NCBI RefSeq assembly: GCF_030546575.1
Contig: NZ_JAUOTN010000004.1
Span: 434,001 to 498,000 of the forward strand
Length of the DNA stretch: 64,000 nt
Origin: Pontibacter coccineus
Lineage (GTDB): Bacteria; Bacteroidota; Bacteroidia; Cytophagales; Hymenobacteraceae
Direction: 5' to 3'
Position numbers and translations under genes: made by a program. Shown piece after piece: positions 53,461 through 60,941 of this stretch. The notes beneath the pieces were generated by a model. That model saw only the letters and a program-made list of their open reading frames with translations, was not told the origin of the DNA and searched no databases. Positions within the stretch are counted from its first letter, which is position 1. Each line of letters starts with the position of its first letter.

Positions 53461-53791
53461 GTTCTTTTAAGTTAAGGTTTAGAGAAGTTTAGTTTTAGGT
53501 AACTAAGTTTAGGCATTTGCACGCTTAAATCAAAGTATAGGTACTGGTTAAAAGCTATATAGGAGAATTTAATAGATAAAGCAGGTGTATACCTCTACGA
53601 AAGCTTTACTAGGTTCTTAGAAGGAGAAGAGTGAAGAAGGTTTAATCGCGCTACGTCGTGCATAGTCGGCAGAGAAAGGATTTGACAGGTATGGCAACTG
53701 AATGTGTAATGTTTCCAGGCCTGAGTCGTCTCTGTCATTGGAGGGTCAGCGGCGGTTTCTGTGCCTTGCGTTTATACCTGACTTTGTTACT
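53461..53791. other. Intergenic region upstream of the S41-type peptidase
   Basis: This 331-bp divergent region between tldD and the peptidase is AT-rich in its left half (53461-53600). It holds the ECF-type promoter at 53705-53731 (listed separately) and a TATACCTC copy near 53588. No gene is seen. Confidence 0.5.
53705..53731 (+). promoter_or_regulatory. ECF-type promoter of the S41 peptidase gene
   Basis: TGTAATGTTTCC (53705-53716), eight bases, then GTCGTCT (53725-53731). The same two boxes with the same eight-base spacing lie in front of the sigma-factor gene at 55552-55578. The box is inside an in-frame extension of the peptidase ORF, which shows that translation must begin downstream, at 53792. 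Confidence 0.75.
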
Positions 53792-55474
53792 ATGAAGAAT
53801 CGATTCTTAACCGGCTGCGGCGTTTTGTTGCTGCTCGCCCATAGTTTGGTTCAGGCCCAGCCCAAGGTGCTGAGCGTGGCCCAATGGCAACAGGATGTCA
53901 GGGCACTGGCTGAGCAAATGCCCAAAATGCACCGGTCTCCTTATAATAAAGTGTCGCAGCAGGAATTTGACAGTGCCGTAGCCCGGCTGCACGCACAGGT
54001 GCCCAAACTACAGGATCATGAAATTATAGTGGGGCTCACCCGTCTGGTCGCCATGATCGGTGATGGCCATACCCGACTGACGCTGCCGCAGGACATGGCG
54101 GTGGCTTATAGCCGGGCGCACTCCTCCACGCCTCCTCCCGCTGACTCCGGTTTGTATCTGAACCACCTGCCTGTAAAATTCGCCCTTTTCGACGATGGCC
54201 TGTTCATCCGGGAAACAACACCTGACCTAATGTACCTGGTGGGAGCAGAGGTACTGCAGATTGGAAACACAACCGCAAGCGAGGCGCTGGAAAAAGTCAG
54301 GCCTGTCGTACATTATGACAACGAGATGGGCTTCAAACAGCTGGCCCCCACCTTTCTGGTAGTACCTGAATTTCTGGCGGCACTGGGTATAGCCGATGAT
54401 CCGGAGGAGGTAATGTTCAAAATAAAGACACGGGAAGGAGCTGCCGCGGAGGTTATGCTCTCTTCAATCCCGCAATTCAGGCAGGTATATTTTGTCGGGG
54501 CAAGTGAGGCGCTCGATATAGCAGCGCCTATGAGCCAATGGAACAGGAAGGATAAATTCTGGTTCCATATGCTGGAGAAAGAGAAGACGCTGTACGTGCA
54601 ACTCAATGAAAGCAACGACAAAGACGATGAATCGCTGGCCGCTTTTGTCGCCAAAATAGAGCGCATCGTCACCGGGTTTCCAGTGGAGAAGCTGGTGCTC
54701 GATCTGCGGTATAACCCGGGCGGGAACAATCATCTGAACCGCTCCCTGGTGTTGGCCCTGGCACGGTCGGAGCAGATCAACCGGTTTGGGAGACTCTATA
54801 CCCTGATCGGACGGGAGACTTTTTCGGCTGCTCAGATGCTGGCCAATGACCTGGAATTTTACACCAATACCCTCTTTGTAGGAGAGCCCTCCGGTTCTTC
54901 GCCCAGCGCCTACGGCGACTCCAGGAAAATGCAGCTACCCAACAGCAAACTGACCATACGGGTGTCCACTATTTACTGGCGCGACTGGGATGGAGACGAA
55001 AAGCGACCCTGGACAGCACCCGATATACCGGTCGGCTATACCTCAAAAGACTACCTGTCGGGAAAAGACCCTGCGCTGGAAGCAGTACTGCGGATGCCCC
55101 AGCACATCAGCCTGGCGGATGTGATGCAGCAGGTATACGAAAAGGCAGGCTTTCGCTCGGCCACCTGGGTCTACTTCCGGGCCGTGCAAGATGCCCGCGC
55201 TGATAGCGAAGCGATCGATCAGGCAGAGAAGAATTTCGGGGAATATTTGCTGCAAGCCAAGAAATCACCGGATGCCATCGCCTGGTACAGCCATATCAGC
55301 GGCCGCTACAAAGAAGAGGCCTGGCCATTGATTGGGCTGGCAAAGGCGCACTTGTTGAGCGAGGAACCACAAAAGGCGACTGTTGCATTGGAGAAGGCAA
55401 TTCAGTTACAACCTGCCAATAAGCAGGCGAAAGAACTGTTGGCGACGATAAAAAAAGTGCCAGCAAAAGGATGA
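53792..55474 (+). CDS. S41-type peptidase with C-terminal TPR segment
   Basis: This 560-aa exported protein has a signal peptide ending VQAQ. Residues about 25-150 hold a helical N-domain, then a peptidase S41-like core (about 270-440) with VEKLVLDLRYNPGGNN (strand and GG turn) and GRETFSAAQMLANDLE, where the Ser of FSAAQ is the likely nucleophile. The C-terminal 100 residues have TPR-like helices (AEKNFGEYLLQAKK, AWPLIGLAKAHLLSEEPQKATVALEKAIQL). The ATG at 53792 was chosen because the ECF promoter overlaps earlier in-frame codons. It is probably induced by the sigma factor encoded next. Confidence 0.83.
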   Translation: MKNRFLTGCGVLLLLAHSLVQAQPKVLSVAQWQQDVRALAEQMPKMHRSPYNKVSQQEFDSAVARLHAQVPKLQDHEIIVGLTRLVAMIGDGHTRLTLPQDMAVAYSRAHSSTPPPADSGLYLNHLPVKFALFDDGLFIRETTPDLMYLVGAEVLQIGNTTASEALEKVRPVVHYDNEMGFKQLAPTFLVVPEFLAALGIADDPEEVMFKIKTREGAAAEVMLSSIPQFRQVYFVGASEALDIAAPMSQWNRKDKFWFHMLEKEKTLYVQLNESNDKDDESLAAFVAKIERIVTGFPVEKLVLDLRYNPGGNNHLNRSLVLALARSEQINRFGRLYTLIGRETFSAAQMLANDLEFYTNTLFVGEPSGSSPSAYGDSRKMQLPNSKLTIRVSTIYWRDWDGDEKRPWTAPDIPVGYTSKDYLSGKDPALEAVLRMPQHISLADVMQQVYEKAGFRSATWVYFRAVQDARADSEAIDQAEKNFGEYLLQAKKSPDAIAWYSHISGRYKEEAWPLIGLAKAHLLSEEPQKATVALEKAIQLQPANKQAKELLATIKKVPAKG

Positions 55475-55551
55475 AACACGTTGGTAAGCAGTGTTTTATA
55501 AATAAAGAAGATGCTGCTATACCTTGAACAGGCGAAATTTTGATAATATGC

Positions 55552-55578
55552 TGTAATGTTTCCTACACTAGGTCGTCT
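55552..55578 (+). promoter_or_regulatory. ECF-type promoter of the sigma-factor operon (autoregulation)
   Basis: TGTAATGTTTCC (55552-55563), eight bases, then GTCGTCT (55572-55578), identical in both boxes and spacing to the promoter at 53705. The start codon lies only ten bases after the second box, so the mRNA would have almost no leader. Confidence 0.75.
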
Positions 55579-55588
55579 TTGTAATTGA

Positions 55589-56101
55589 ATGGATCTGCAA
55601 GAGTTTAAAATAAAGGTACTTCCTGCGAAGCAAAAGCTCTACCGGCTTGCGCTGTTCCTGCTTCACGACAAAGAGGAAGCGGAGGATATCCTGCAGGATG
55701 TATTCCTCAAACTCTGGACGCAAAAAGACAAGCTGGATGCTTACAATAGTGTAGAGGCCTTTGCGATGACTATCACCAAGAACCTGTGTCTGGATAAGCT
55801 GAAGGCTGGCAAGCGAAAACAAATGGTCGACGTGACAGGCATAGACCTAAGCTCAGGAGATATGAACCCCTACCAGCACTCGGAGTTGACAGACAGCATG
55901 GGCAATGTGCAGAAGCTGCTGGCAGCTCTGCCCGAACAGCAGAAACTGGTGCTGCACCTGCGGGATGTGGAAGGCTACTCCTTCGAAGAAATAGAGCAGA
56001 TTACCAGCCTGACCATAAACAACCTGCGGGTGATCCTGTCACGGGCCCGCAAAAGCGTACGGGACGGCTTTTTAAAACTAGAGAATTATGAAATTGGATA
56101 A
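55589..56101 (+). CDS. ECF RNA polymerase sigma factor
   Basis: This 170-aa sigma factor of the extracytoplasmic-function type has a sigma-2 region (about 10-85; EEAEDILQDVFLKLWTQKDKLDAYNSVEAF) and a sigma-4 region (about 105-165; LPEQQKLVLHLRDVEGYSFEEIEQITSLTINNLRVILSRARK) forming a helix-turn-helix. It likely transcribes its own operon and the upstream S41 peptidase gene from matching promoters. The gene overlaps the anti-sigma gene by 14 bases. Confidence 0.95.
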   Translation: MDLQEFKIKVLPAKQKLYRLALFLLHDKEEAEDILQDVFLKLWTQKDKLDAYNSVEAFAMTITKNLCLDKLKAGKRKQMVDVTGIDLSSGDMNPYQHSELTDSMGNVQKLLAALPEQQKLVLHLRDVEGYSFEEIEQITSLTINNLRVILSRARKSVRDGFLKLENYEIG

Positions 56102-56879
56102 CATAGAAGAACTGCTGCAGAAGTATTACGAAGGCGAAACCACAGTGGCCGAAGAAAAGGAGCTGCAGGCGTTCTTTACCGAAACAGCAGACCTGCCCGA
56201 GCACCTGAAGGCCCATGCTGCCCCATTTCAGTACTACGCCAAACAGCAGCAACAGCAATCCATTAGAGTGCTTTCGGACGACTGGCTGTTTGAGAAGATC
56301 GCGCAGGAGGAGGTAAAGCAACCCGAGGGGCCAAAAGGAAGACAGGTGTTCTTCCCGATCCTGCAGGAATATGCTACCTACTGGCGAGTAGCGGCTGGTA
56401 TCATCTTCATCCTGGGAGCCTTTTGGCTGGGCCGCTCTTATAACCAAGGTATAGCGCCAGCGCAGGATGCTGAAATAGCCGCCTTAAGGGAGGAAGTAGA
56501 GGAGATGAAGCTGGCGATGACCACAGGCGCCTCCGCCAGTGAGCGCATCCAGCTGGTCAGCCAGGAGTTTGACACCGAGCAGCCCGACGAGATCATCCAG
56601 GTGCTGATCACGACGATGAACCAGGACCCGAACGTGAATGTGCGGGTGGCCGCCTCAGAAGCGCTTTATAAGTTCAGCCACAAAAAAGTAGTACGCCAGG
56701 CGTTGGCTGAGTCGCTGAAACTGCAGACAGACCCGATCATGCAACTTACGCTGATCGACATGCTGGTTAACATCAAAGAGAAAGAGGCAGTTGGCGAGCT
56801 GGAGGAAATGGCGAACCGGAAAGACCTGCTCCCGATCGTGAAAAGCAAGGCCGCAGAAGGACTGGGCATCCTGATATAA
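56088..56879 (+). CDS. Probable anti-sigma factor with C-terminal HEAT repeats
   Basis: This 263-aa single-pass membrane protein has a cytoplasmic N-terminal part (about 1-95) with LLQKYYEGETTVAEEKELQAFF, typical of Bacteroidota anti-sigma factors. A transmembrane helix lies near 97-117 (YWRVAAGIIFILGAFWLG). A coiled coil (about 122-140) leads to HEAT-like repeats (about 160-263; VNVRVAASEALYKFS, PIMQLTLIDMLVNIK, LPIVKSKAAEGLGIL). It is translationally coupled to the sigma gene. The HEAT repeats outside the membrane may read the signal. Confidence 0.85.
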   Translation: MKLDNIEELLQKYYEGETTVAEEKELQAFFTETADLPEHLKAHAAPFQYYAKQQQQQSIRVLSDDWLFEKIAQEEVKQPEGPKGRQVFFPILQEYATYWRVAAGIIFILGAFWLGRSYNQGIAPAQDAEIAALREEVEEMKLAMTTGASASERIQLVSQEFDTEQPDEIIQVLITTMNQDPNVNVRVAASEALYKFSHKKVVRQALAESLKLQTDPIMQLTLIDMLVNIKEKEAVGELEEMANRKDLLPIVKSKAAEGLGILI

Positions 56880-56926
56880 CAAGACACATTATCAAAACAA
56901 AAGATATTACTTACCACTAGAGCCAT

Positions 56927-57784
56927 ATGAAAAGATTAACACTCGTAGTAGTTGCCTGTCTTCTGCTATCCGCAGCGCCAACACATGCGCATGAAGGAAA
57001 TGTAACCCATACCACGACAGTAGCCGGGACAATCGATCCGGAAGGGACCCTGCAGGACAAACCGCTTGTCTACAAAAGCAAGCTAGGCAACAGCAAGGGC
57101 AACAAGGTTGTCATCATGATGCACAACAGCGATGTAAAGGTAATCGGGCACAACTCAGACGAGGTGGTGATAGAGGCTGCCAGCTATCAGGCCCCGCCTG
57201 CCCGTGCTGCCGGATTGAAACCACTGTACAACCAGGCCGAGGATAACACGGGAATGGGATTGTCTGTGGCAAAAGAAGGCAACACACTGACCGTTACGAA
57301 AGCGTCCAGACAGGATGGTAAGTATACCATTCGGGTACCCAAGAACGCTGCTGTCGTGTATGAAGAGACAAACTGGATGGGCGGAGACCTGAGCATTGCT
57401 GACATGCAGGGTGAGATCGAGCTTAAAATGAATAACGGAAATGCCACCCTCTCCAATATCACGGGCCCAATCGTAGCCAACGCTACCAGCAGTGACATGG
57501 TGATCAAGTTTTCGAGTCTGAACCAGTCCAAGCCGAGCGCCATCTCCACCGTGGCAGGTACCGTTGACATCCATTTGCCAGCCAACACGAAGGCGAACTT
57601 CAAACTGAAAACCATCCAGGGCGAGATCTACTCAGACTTTGATATGAACATAGCCCGGGACTCCAAGAGCAATCTGCCGCGTGTGACTGGCGGCAATAAC
57701 ATCGAGGGCAAAACCAATGGCGGTGGCGTCGAGATGAACCTGTACACCATCAGCGGCGACATGTACATCCGCAAGAGCAAATAG
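56927..57784 (+). CDS. DUF4097-family exported beta-repeat protein
   Basis: This 285-aa protein has a signal peptide (to about residue 21, THAHE). The body is built of parallel beta-helix-like rungs (IRVPKNAAVVYEETNWMGGDLSIADMQGEIELKMNNGNATLSNITGPIVANATSSD) seen in DUF4097 proteins. Role unknown. It follows the anti-sigma gene by 47 bases and precedes a second DUF4097 protein by 27 bases. Confidence 0.82.
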   Translation: MKRLTLVVVACLLLSAAPTHAHEGNVTHTTTVAGTIDPEGTLQDKPLVYKSKLGNSKGNKVVIMMHNSDVKVIGHNSDEVVIEAASYQAPPARAAGLKPLYNQAEDNTGMGLSVAKEGNTLTVTKASRQDGKYTIRVPKNAAVVYEETNWMGGDLSIADMQGEIELKMNNGNATLSNITGPIVANATSSDMVIKFSSLNQSKPSAISTVAGTVDIHLPANTKANFKLKTIQGEIYSDFDMNIARDSKSNLPRVTGGNNIEGKTNGGGVEMNLYTISGDMYIRKSK

Positions 57785-57811
57785 ATAAAGACAAAATAAA
57801 TTATCCGGACT

Positions 57812-58519
57812 ATGAAAAAGATATGGACAATAGCCCTGCTGTGGCTGATAGCAACAGCGAGTGTGCAGGCCCAGAGCAAGACGGTGGAACGCACCCTGGC
57901 CGTTCCCGCGAATAACAAAGTGGAACTGAACCTGAAGTTCGGTGAAGACATCAAGATCAGTGCCTGGAACAAGAAAGAGGCCTTTATCAAAGTAACCTAC
58001 GAGATAAACAGCGGCAAGCTGAACGAGGCCCTGCAGCTGAATTTCAAGAGCGACGATGCCAGCGCCCGGGTAAATGTGGACCTGGATAAGGAACTCACGA
58101 AAAATGGCCAGGCAGGCGATTGTCCGGACAATAATTACAGCCAATACAATGTCAGCAAGAATGGCGACCGCAATTTTATCTGTGCCAAGATCAATTACGA
58201 GATCTTCCTGCCAGCCAACGCTGACCTGACCGTGGAAACCATTAATGGCAACATCGAGATAAGAGGACTTACTGGACCGGTAAACGCTAAATCCATCAGC
58301 GGTTTTGTGGATATGAACTGGGCTCCGAACAAAGGCGCTGTTGTGGCCCTGAAAACCATCACAGGCGAAGTGTACTCTGATCTGGCCATCGACCTGGCAG
58401 GTAAGAAGCAAAAAGCGCCTATGGTAGGGTATGAGCTGAAAGGCAACGTGAGCGGCGGCGGCTCCCCTATTAAGTTAGAAAGCATCAGCAACGACATTTA
58501 CCTCCGCAAAAAGGACTAG
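57812..58519 (+). CDS. DUF4097-family exported beta-repeat protein, second copy
   Basis: This 235-aa protein has a signal peptide (to about residue 22, SVQAQ). A KVELNLKFGEDIKISAWNKKEAFIKVTYE stretch leads into rungs such as LTVETINGNIEIRGLTGPVNAKSISGFVDM and ALKTITGEVYSDLAID. It is similar in overall form to the preceding gene product. It is probably a periplasmic or outer-surface structural product of the sigma operon. It is followed by a bidirectional terminator. Confidence 0.82.
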   Translation: MKKIWTIALLWLIATASVQAQSKTVERTLAVPANNKVELNLKFGEDIKISAWNKKEAFIKVTYEINSGKLNEALQLNFKSDDASARVNVDLDKELTKNGQAGDCPDNNYSQYNVSKNGDRNFICAKINYEIFLPANADLTVETINGNIEIRGLTGPVNAKSISGFVDMNWAPNKGAVVALKTITGEVYSDLAIDLAGKKQKAPMVGYELKGNVSGGGSPIKLESISNDIYLRKKD

Positions 58520-58590
58520 GTATAGACAGCTGATTCATCAGGCCAAAGACCACTTGTGAGGCAACGATTGAGATCGAATAGTCTCTTCAA

Positions 58591-58633
58591 AGCAAAAAGC
58601 GGGATGCCATACCATGGCATCCCGCTTTTTGCT
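58591..58633. terminator. Bidirectional intrinsic terminator
   Basis: A perfect 20-bp stem (58591-58610 with 58614-58633) has a 3-base loop. AAAAA and TTTTT runs within the arms serve the convergent DUF4097 and rlpA genes. Confidence 0.9.
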
Positions 58634-58654
58634 TATCAGTAATCTATTAGTCGT

Positions 58655-59299
58655 TTAGGCTTCGCTAACCTTTCCGGCCAGGCCTTCTTCTTCGAGTAAC
58701 TCGTTGAAGGCTTCGGCTTCGTTTCTGCTATTAAATCTGCCGGCTTTCAGCAGCACTACTTTCCGGCCGTTTACACGCTCCTCGGCCATCTCTAGCGGCA
58801 GGTGCTTGTCAAAGGCTTTGAGTTTGCGGCTGAGTACCTCGGCCTGCTGTTGGTTGGCAGCCGTTTGGATGGTATAGGCTCCTGGCTTTGCTTCTGCTGT
58901 CGCAGCTGCAAGGTCACTCTTGTCGAGCACCTCTACCTTTACTTTGGCCACTCCTTCCGAATGCATTCCCAGTTTGCGGGCTGCTGCTTCCGATACATCG
59001 ATAATGCGTTTACCCACAAATGGGCCGCGGTCGTTGATGCGCAGGATGACAGATTGGTCGTTGGCTGGGTTGGTCACTTTGACCATGGTGCCGAAAGGAA
59101 GGGTTTTGTGCGCGGCGGTCATCTCGTTCTTGTTGTAGCGCTCGCCGCTGCTGGTTTTTCTGCCGTGGTATTTGCTGCCATACCAGGAGGCAGCTCCCAC
59201 TTGGGTTTTGTCGTTGCTTTGTGCGAAAGTTGGTTGACTAACTCCGATAAATAGAAAAATGATTACTGTTAAGAGAATGCACTTTCTATCGTTCTTCAT
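58655..59299 (-). CDS. rlpA: RlpA-family septal ring / lytic transglycosylase-like protein with SPOR domain
   Basis: This 214-aa protein has a signal peptide (to about residue 27, TFAQ). A double-psi beta-barrel of the RlpA family (about 32-120) carries GAASWYGSKYHGRKTSSGERYN, LPFGTMVKVTNPAN and INDRGPFVGKRIIDVSEAAA. A C-terminal SPOR domain (about 140-214) follows, which binds denuded septal peptidoglycan. A perfect TATCTTTG (minus strand, 59323-59330) lies just upstream as a -7 promoter box. Confidence 0.92.
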   Translation of the reverse strand: MKNDRKCILLTVIIFLFIGVSQPTFAQSNDKTQVGAASWYGSKYHGRKTSSGERYNKNEMTAAHKTLPFGTMVKVTNPANDQSVILRINDRGPFVGKRIIDVSEAAARKLGMHSEGVAKVKVEVLDKSDLAAATAEAKPGAYTIQTAANQQQAEVLSRKLKAFDKHLPLEMAEERVNGRKVVLLKAGRFNSRNEAEAFNELLEEEGLAGKVSEA

Positions 59300-59617
59300 A
59301 TAGTTTTTGGTTGGTGAATCCGCAAAGATACGGAAATATTTTCAAATGAGGCCTTATACGCCATATCACGGCCTTGGTTATAGGGGGATACGCGTTGCCT
59401 CAAATAATCGCTATAAGTGCTGTAAAGGCAAAATGTCTCTTTTTAGCTTATATGAGCATATTTTCATATATTATTATAGCGATCAACTAATTTGCTATTC
59501 ATGAAAAATTATTTTGTTTTTCACGCATCGCTGGAGTTTAAACGGGAACTTTTGGTGGTATATTTTGTTTGAGCCCAATATTCTGCCAAAGCGTATACTT
59601 TATAAAAGCATAGTACC
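59300..59617. promoter_or_regulatory. Intergenic region with rlpA promoter element
   Basis: TATCTTTG on the minus strand at 59323-59330 is an exact -7 box, 24 bases before the rlpA start codon. No TTTG lies at the expected distance. The right part is AT-rich and precedes the DUF72 gene. No gene is seen. Confidence 0.45.
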
Positions 59618-60529
59618 ATGGACTTTGGAAAACTCTCGGATATTAGTCGTGTTGACTTTGCCTTGCCACCTGACCATCCTGACACCTTACCGCTGTTAAA
59701 CAGGTATAGCAAGCGCTACAAAAAGCCCAGGGTATACATCGGTCTGCCGGTATGGGTGAACAAGGCCTGGGTAGGCGAGTACTACCCTGTAGGTATGAAA
59801 GAGAAAGAGTCGCTGTTGTGGTATGGCAAGCAGTTCAACACCATCGAGCTCAACAGCACGCACTACCACATTCCGGGTCCCGACACCATCGAGCGATGGC
59901 GAAACTCCGTGCCGCAGGGCTTTGCCTTCTGCCCCAAGTTTCCGCAGCTCATCAGCCACGAAGGGACGCTGGTGAGCGCGCTCGACCTCACGGCTACCTT
60001 CTGCGAAGCCATCGCCGGACTGGAGGATAAACTGGGCTGCTCTTTCCTGCAACTGCCACCCTATTTCGGGCCGAATCAGCTGAAAGATTTGGAAAAGTTT
60101 GTGCAGTACATACCTGAAAGTGTGCCGCTGGCCGTGGAGCTGCGCCACCCCGACTGGTTTGTAGACAATGTAGCTTCGCTGGAGCTGTTCGAAGTGCTGG
60201 AGAAGTTTCGGGTGAGCACCGTGCTGACCGACGTGGCAGGGCGGCGCGACGTGCTGCACATGCGTCTGACCACGCCTACCGCCATGGTGCGCTTCGTAGG
60301 CAATGGCCTGCACCCCACCGACTATACCCGCATCGATGACTGGGTGGCAAGAATCCAGGTATGGCTGGAGGCAGGTCTGCAGGAACTCTACTTCTTCGTA
60401 CACGAGCCCGACAACACTGCCTCGCCCAAGCTGGCCACCTACCTGGTCGAGCAGCTTAACAAGGTATGCGGATTGGATGTAAAGCCACCAAAGAAGTTTG
60501 TGCAGGCCGTGCAGGGGGAGTTGTTTTAG
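59618..60529 (+). CDS. DUF72-family (YecE-like) protein
   Basis: This 303-aa cytoplasmic protein of the DUF72 family, a TIM-barrel-like fold, has YIGLPVWVNKAWVGEYYPVGMKEKESLLWYGKQFNTIELNSTHYHIP (about 40-86), FCPKFPQLISHE and VELRHPDWFV. The family function is unknown, despite frequent presence. The gene is followed by a dense cluster of the dispersed motif. Confidence 0.9.
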   Translation: MDFGKLSDISRVDFALPPDHPDTLPLLNRYSKRYKKPRVYIGLPVWVNKAWVGEYYPVGMKEKESLLWYGKQFNTIELNSTHYHIPGPDTIERWRNSVPQGFAFCPKFPQLISHEGTLVSALDLTATFCEAIAGLEDKLGCSFLQLPPYFGPNQLKDLEKFVQYIPESVPLAVELRHPDWFVDNVASLELFEVLEKFRVSTVLTDVAGRRDVLHMRLTTPTAMVRFVGNGLHPTDYTRIDDWVARIQVWLEAGLQELYFFVHEPDNTASPKLATYLVEQLNKVCGLDVKPPKKFVQAVQGELF

Positions 60530-60544
60530 CCGGCCATATCAGGG

Positions 60545-60875
60545 CAGGTATAGCGAGTGCTTATCTTAAACAGCTCATTTTTGTTGTAAAAAGCGGTAGG
60601 CTATACCAAGAGTAAATGCTGCTATACCTGCTCTTCAAGCATCTGCTATACCTGGAGTTATTGCATTATGCTGGCATCTGAAGGGTTCTACTATACCTGT
60701 CTTATAAAGCTTCTCGCTATACCTGCCGTGTTTGCTGTACCTATATTTTCAGTGCTGGTATACCTGATTCGTTGGTCTTGCGGCAAGGTGCTGGAACTTG
60801 CTATACCTGCGTTTACAAGGCCCTACACTTCCTATACCTGATCCCGATAGGTTTCTGCTTGTTAACAGGTATAGC
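60545..60875. repeat. Cluster of ten GGTATAG/CTATACC motif copies
   Basis: In 331 bp there are ten near-exact motif copies. CAGGTATAGC lies at 60545-60554 and 60866-60875. CTATACC lies at 60601, 60622, 60646, 60691, 60717, 60801 and 60832, and GGTATACCTG at 60757-60766. A degenerate GCTGTACCTA is near 60735. Eight copies point one way and the two outer copies the other. Spacing varies from 21 to about 45 bp and the intervening DNA is not repeated. No gene is seen in 60530-60941. Confidence 0.85.
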
Positions 60876-60881
60876 TGAAAC

Positions 60882-60916
60882 AAAAAAGCGGCGTGCCCAC
60901 CTGGACACGCCGCTTT
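60882..60916 (-). terminator. Intrinsic terminator after the M16 peptidase gene
   Basis: An 11-bp perfect stem (60885-60895 with 60906-60916) has a 10-base loop. On the minus strand it is followed by a T-run (A at 60882-60887 on the plus strand). Confidence 0.85.
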
Positions 60917-60941
60917 GCTTTGGGTTATTGGGTAAAGGGTA

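Noticed and set aside
53702..53791. Longer N-terminus of the S41-type peptidase starting at 53702
   Set aside because: The extension has no signal-peptide character and overlaps the promoter boxes shared with the sigma operon. The ATG at 53792 gives a standard signal peptide.
60545..60875. Possible CRISPR array in the repeated CTATACCTG cluster
   Set aside because: Repeats are only about 9-10 bp, spacing is irregular, orientation is mixed at the ends, and no cas genes are in the window. The same short motif occurs throughout the window, including inside genes.
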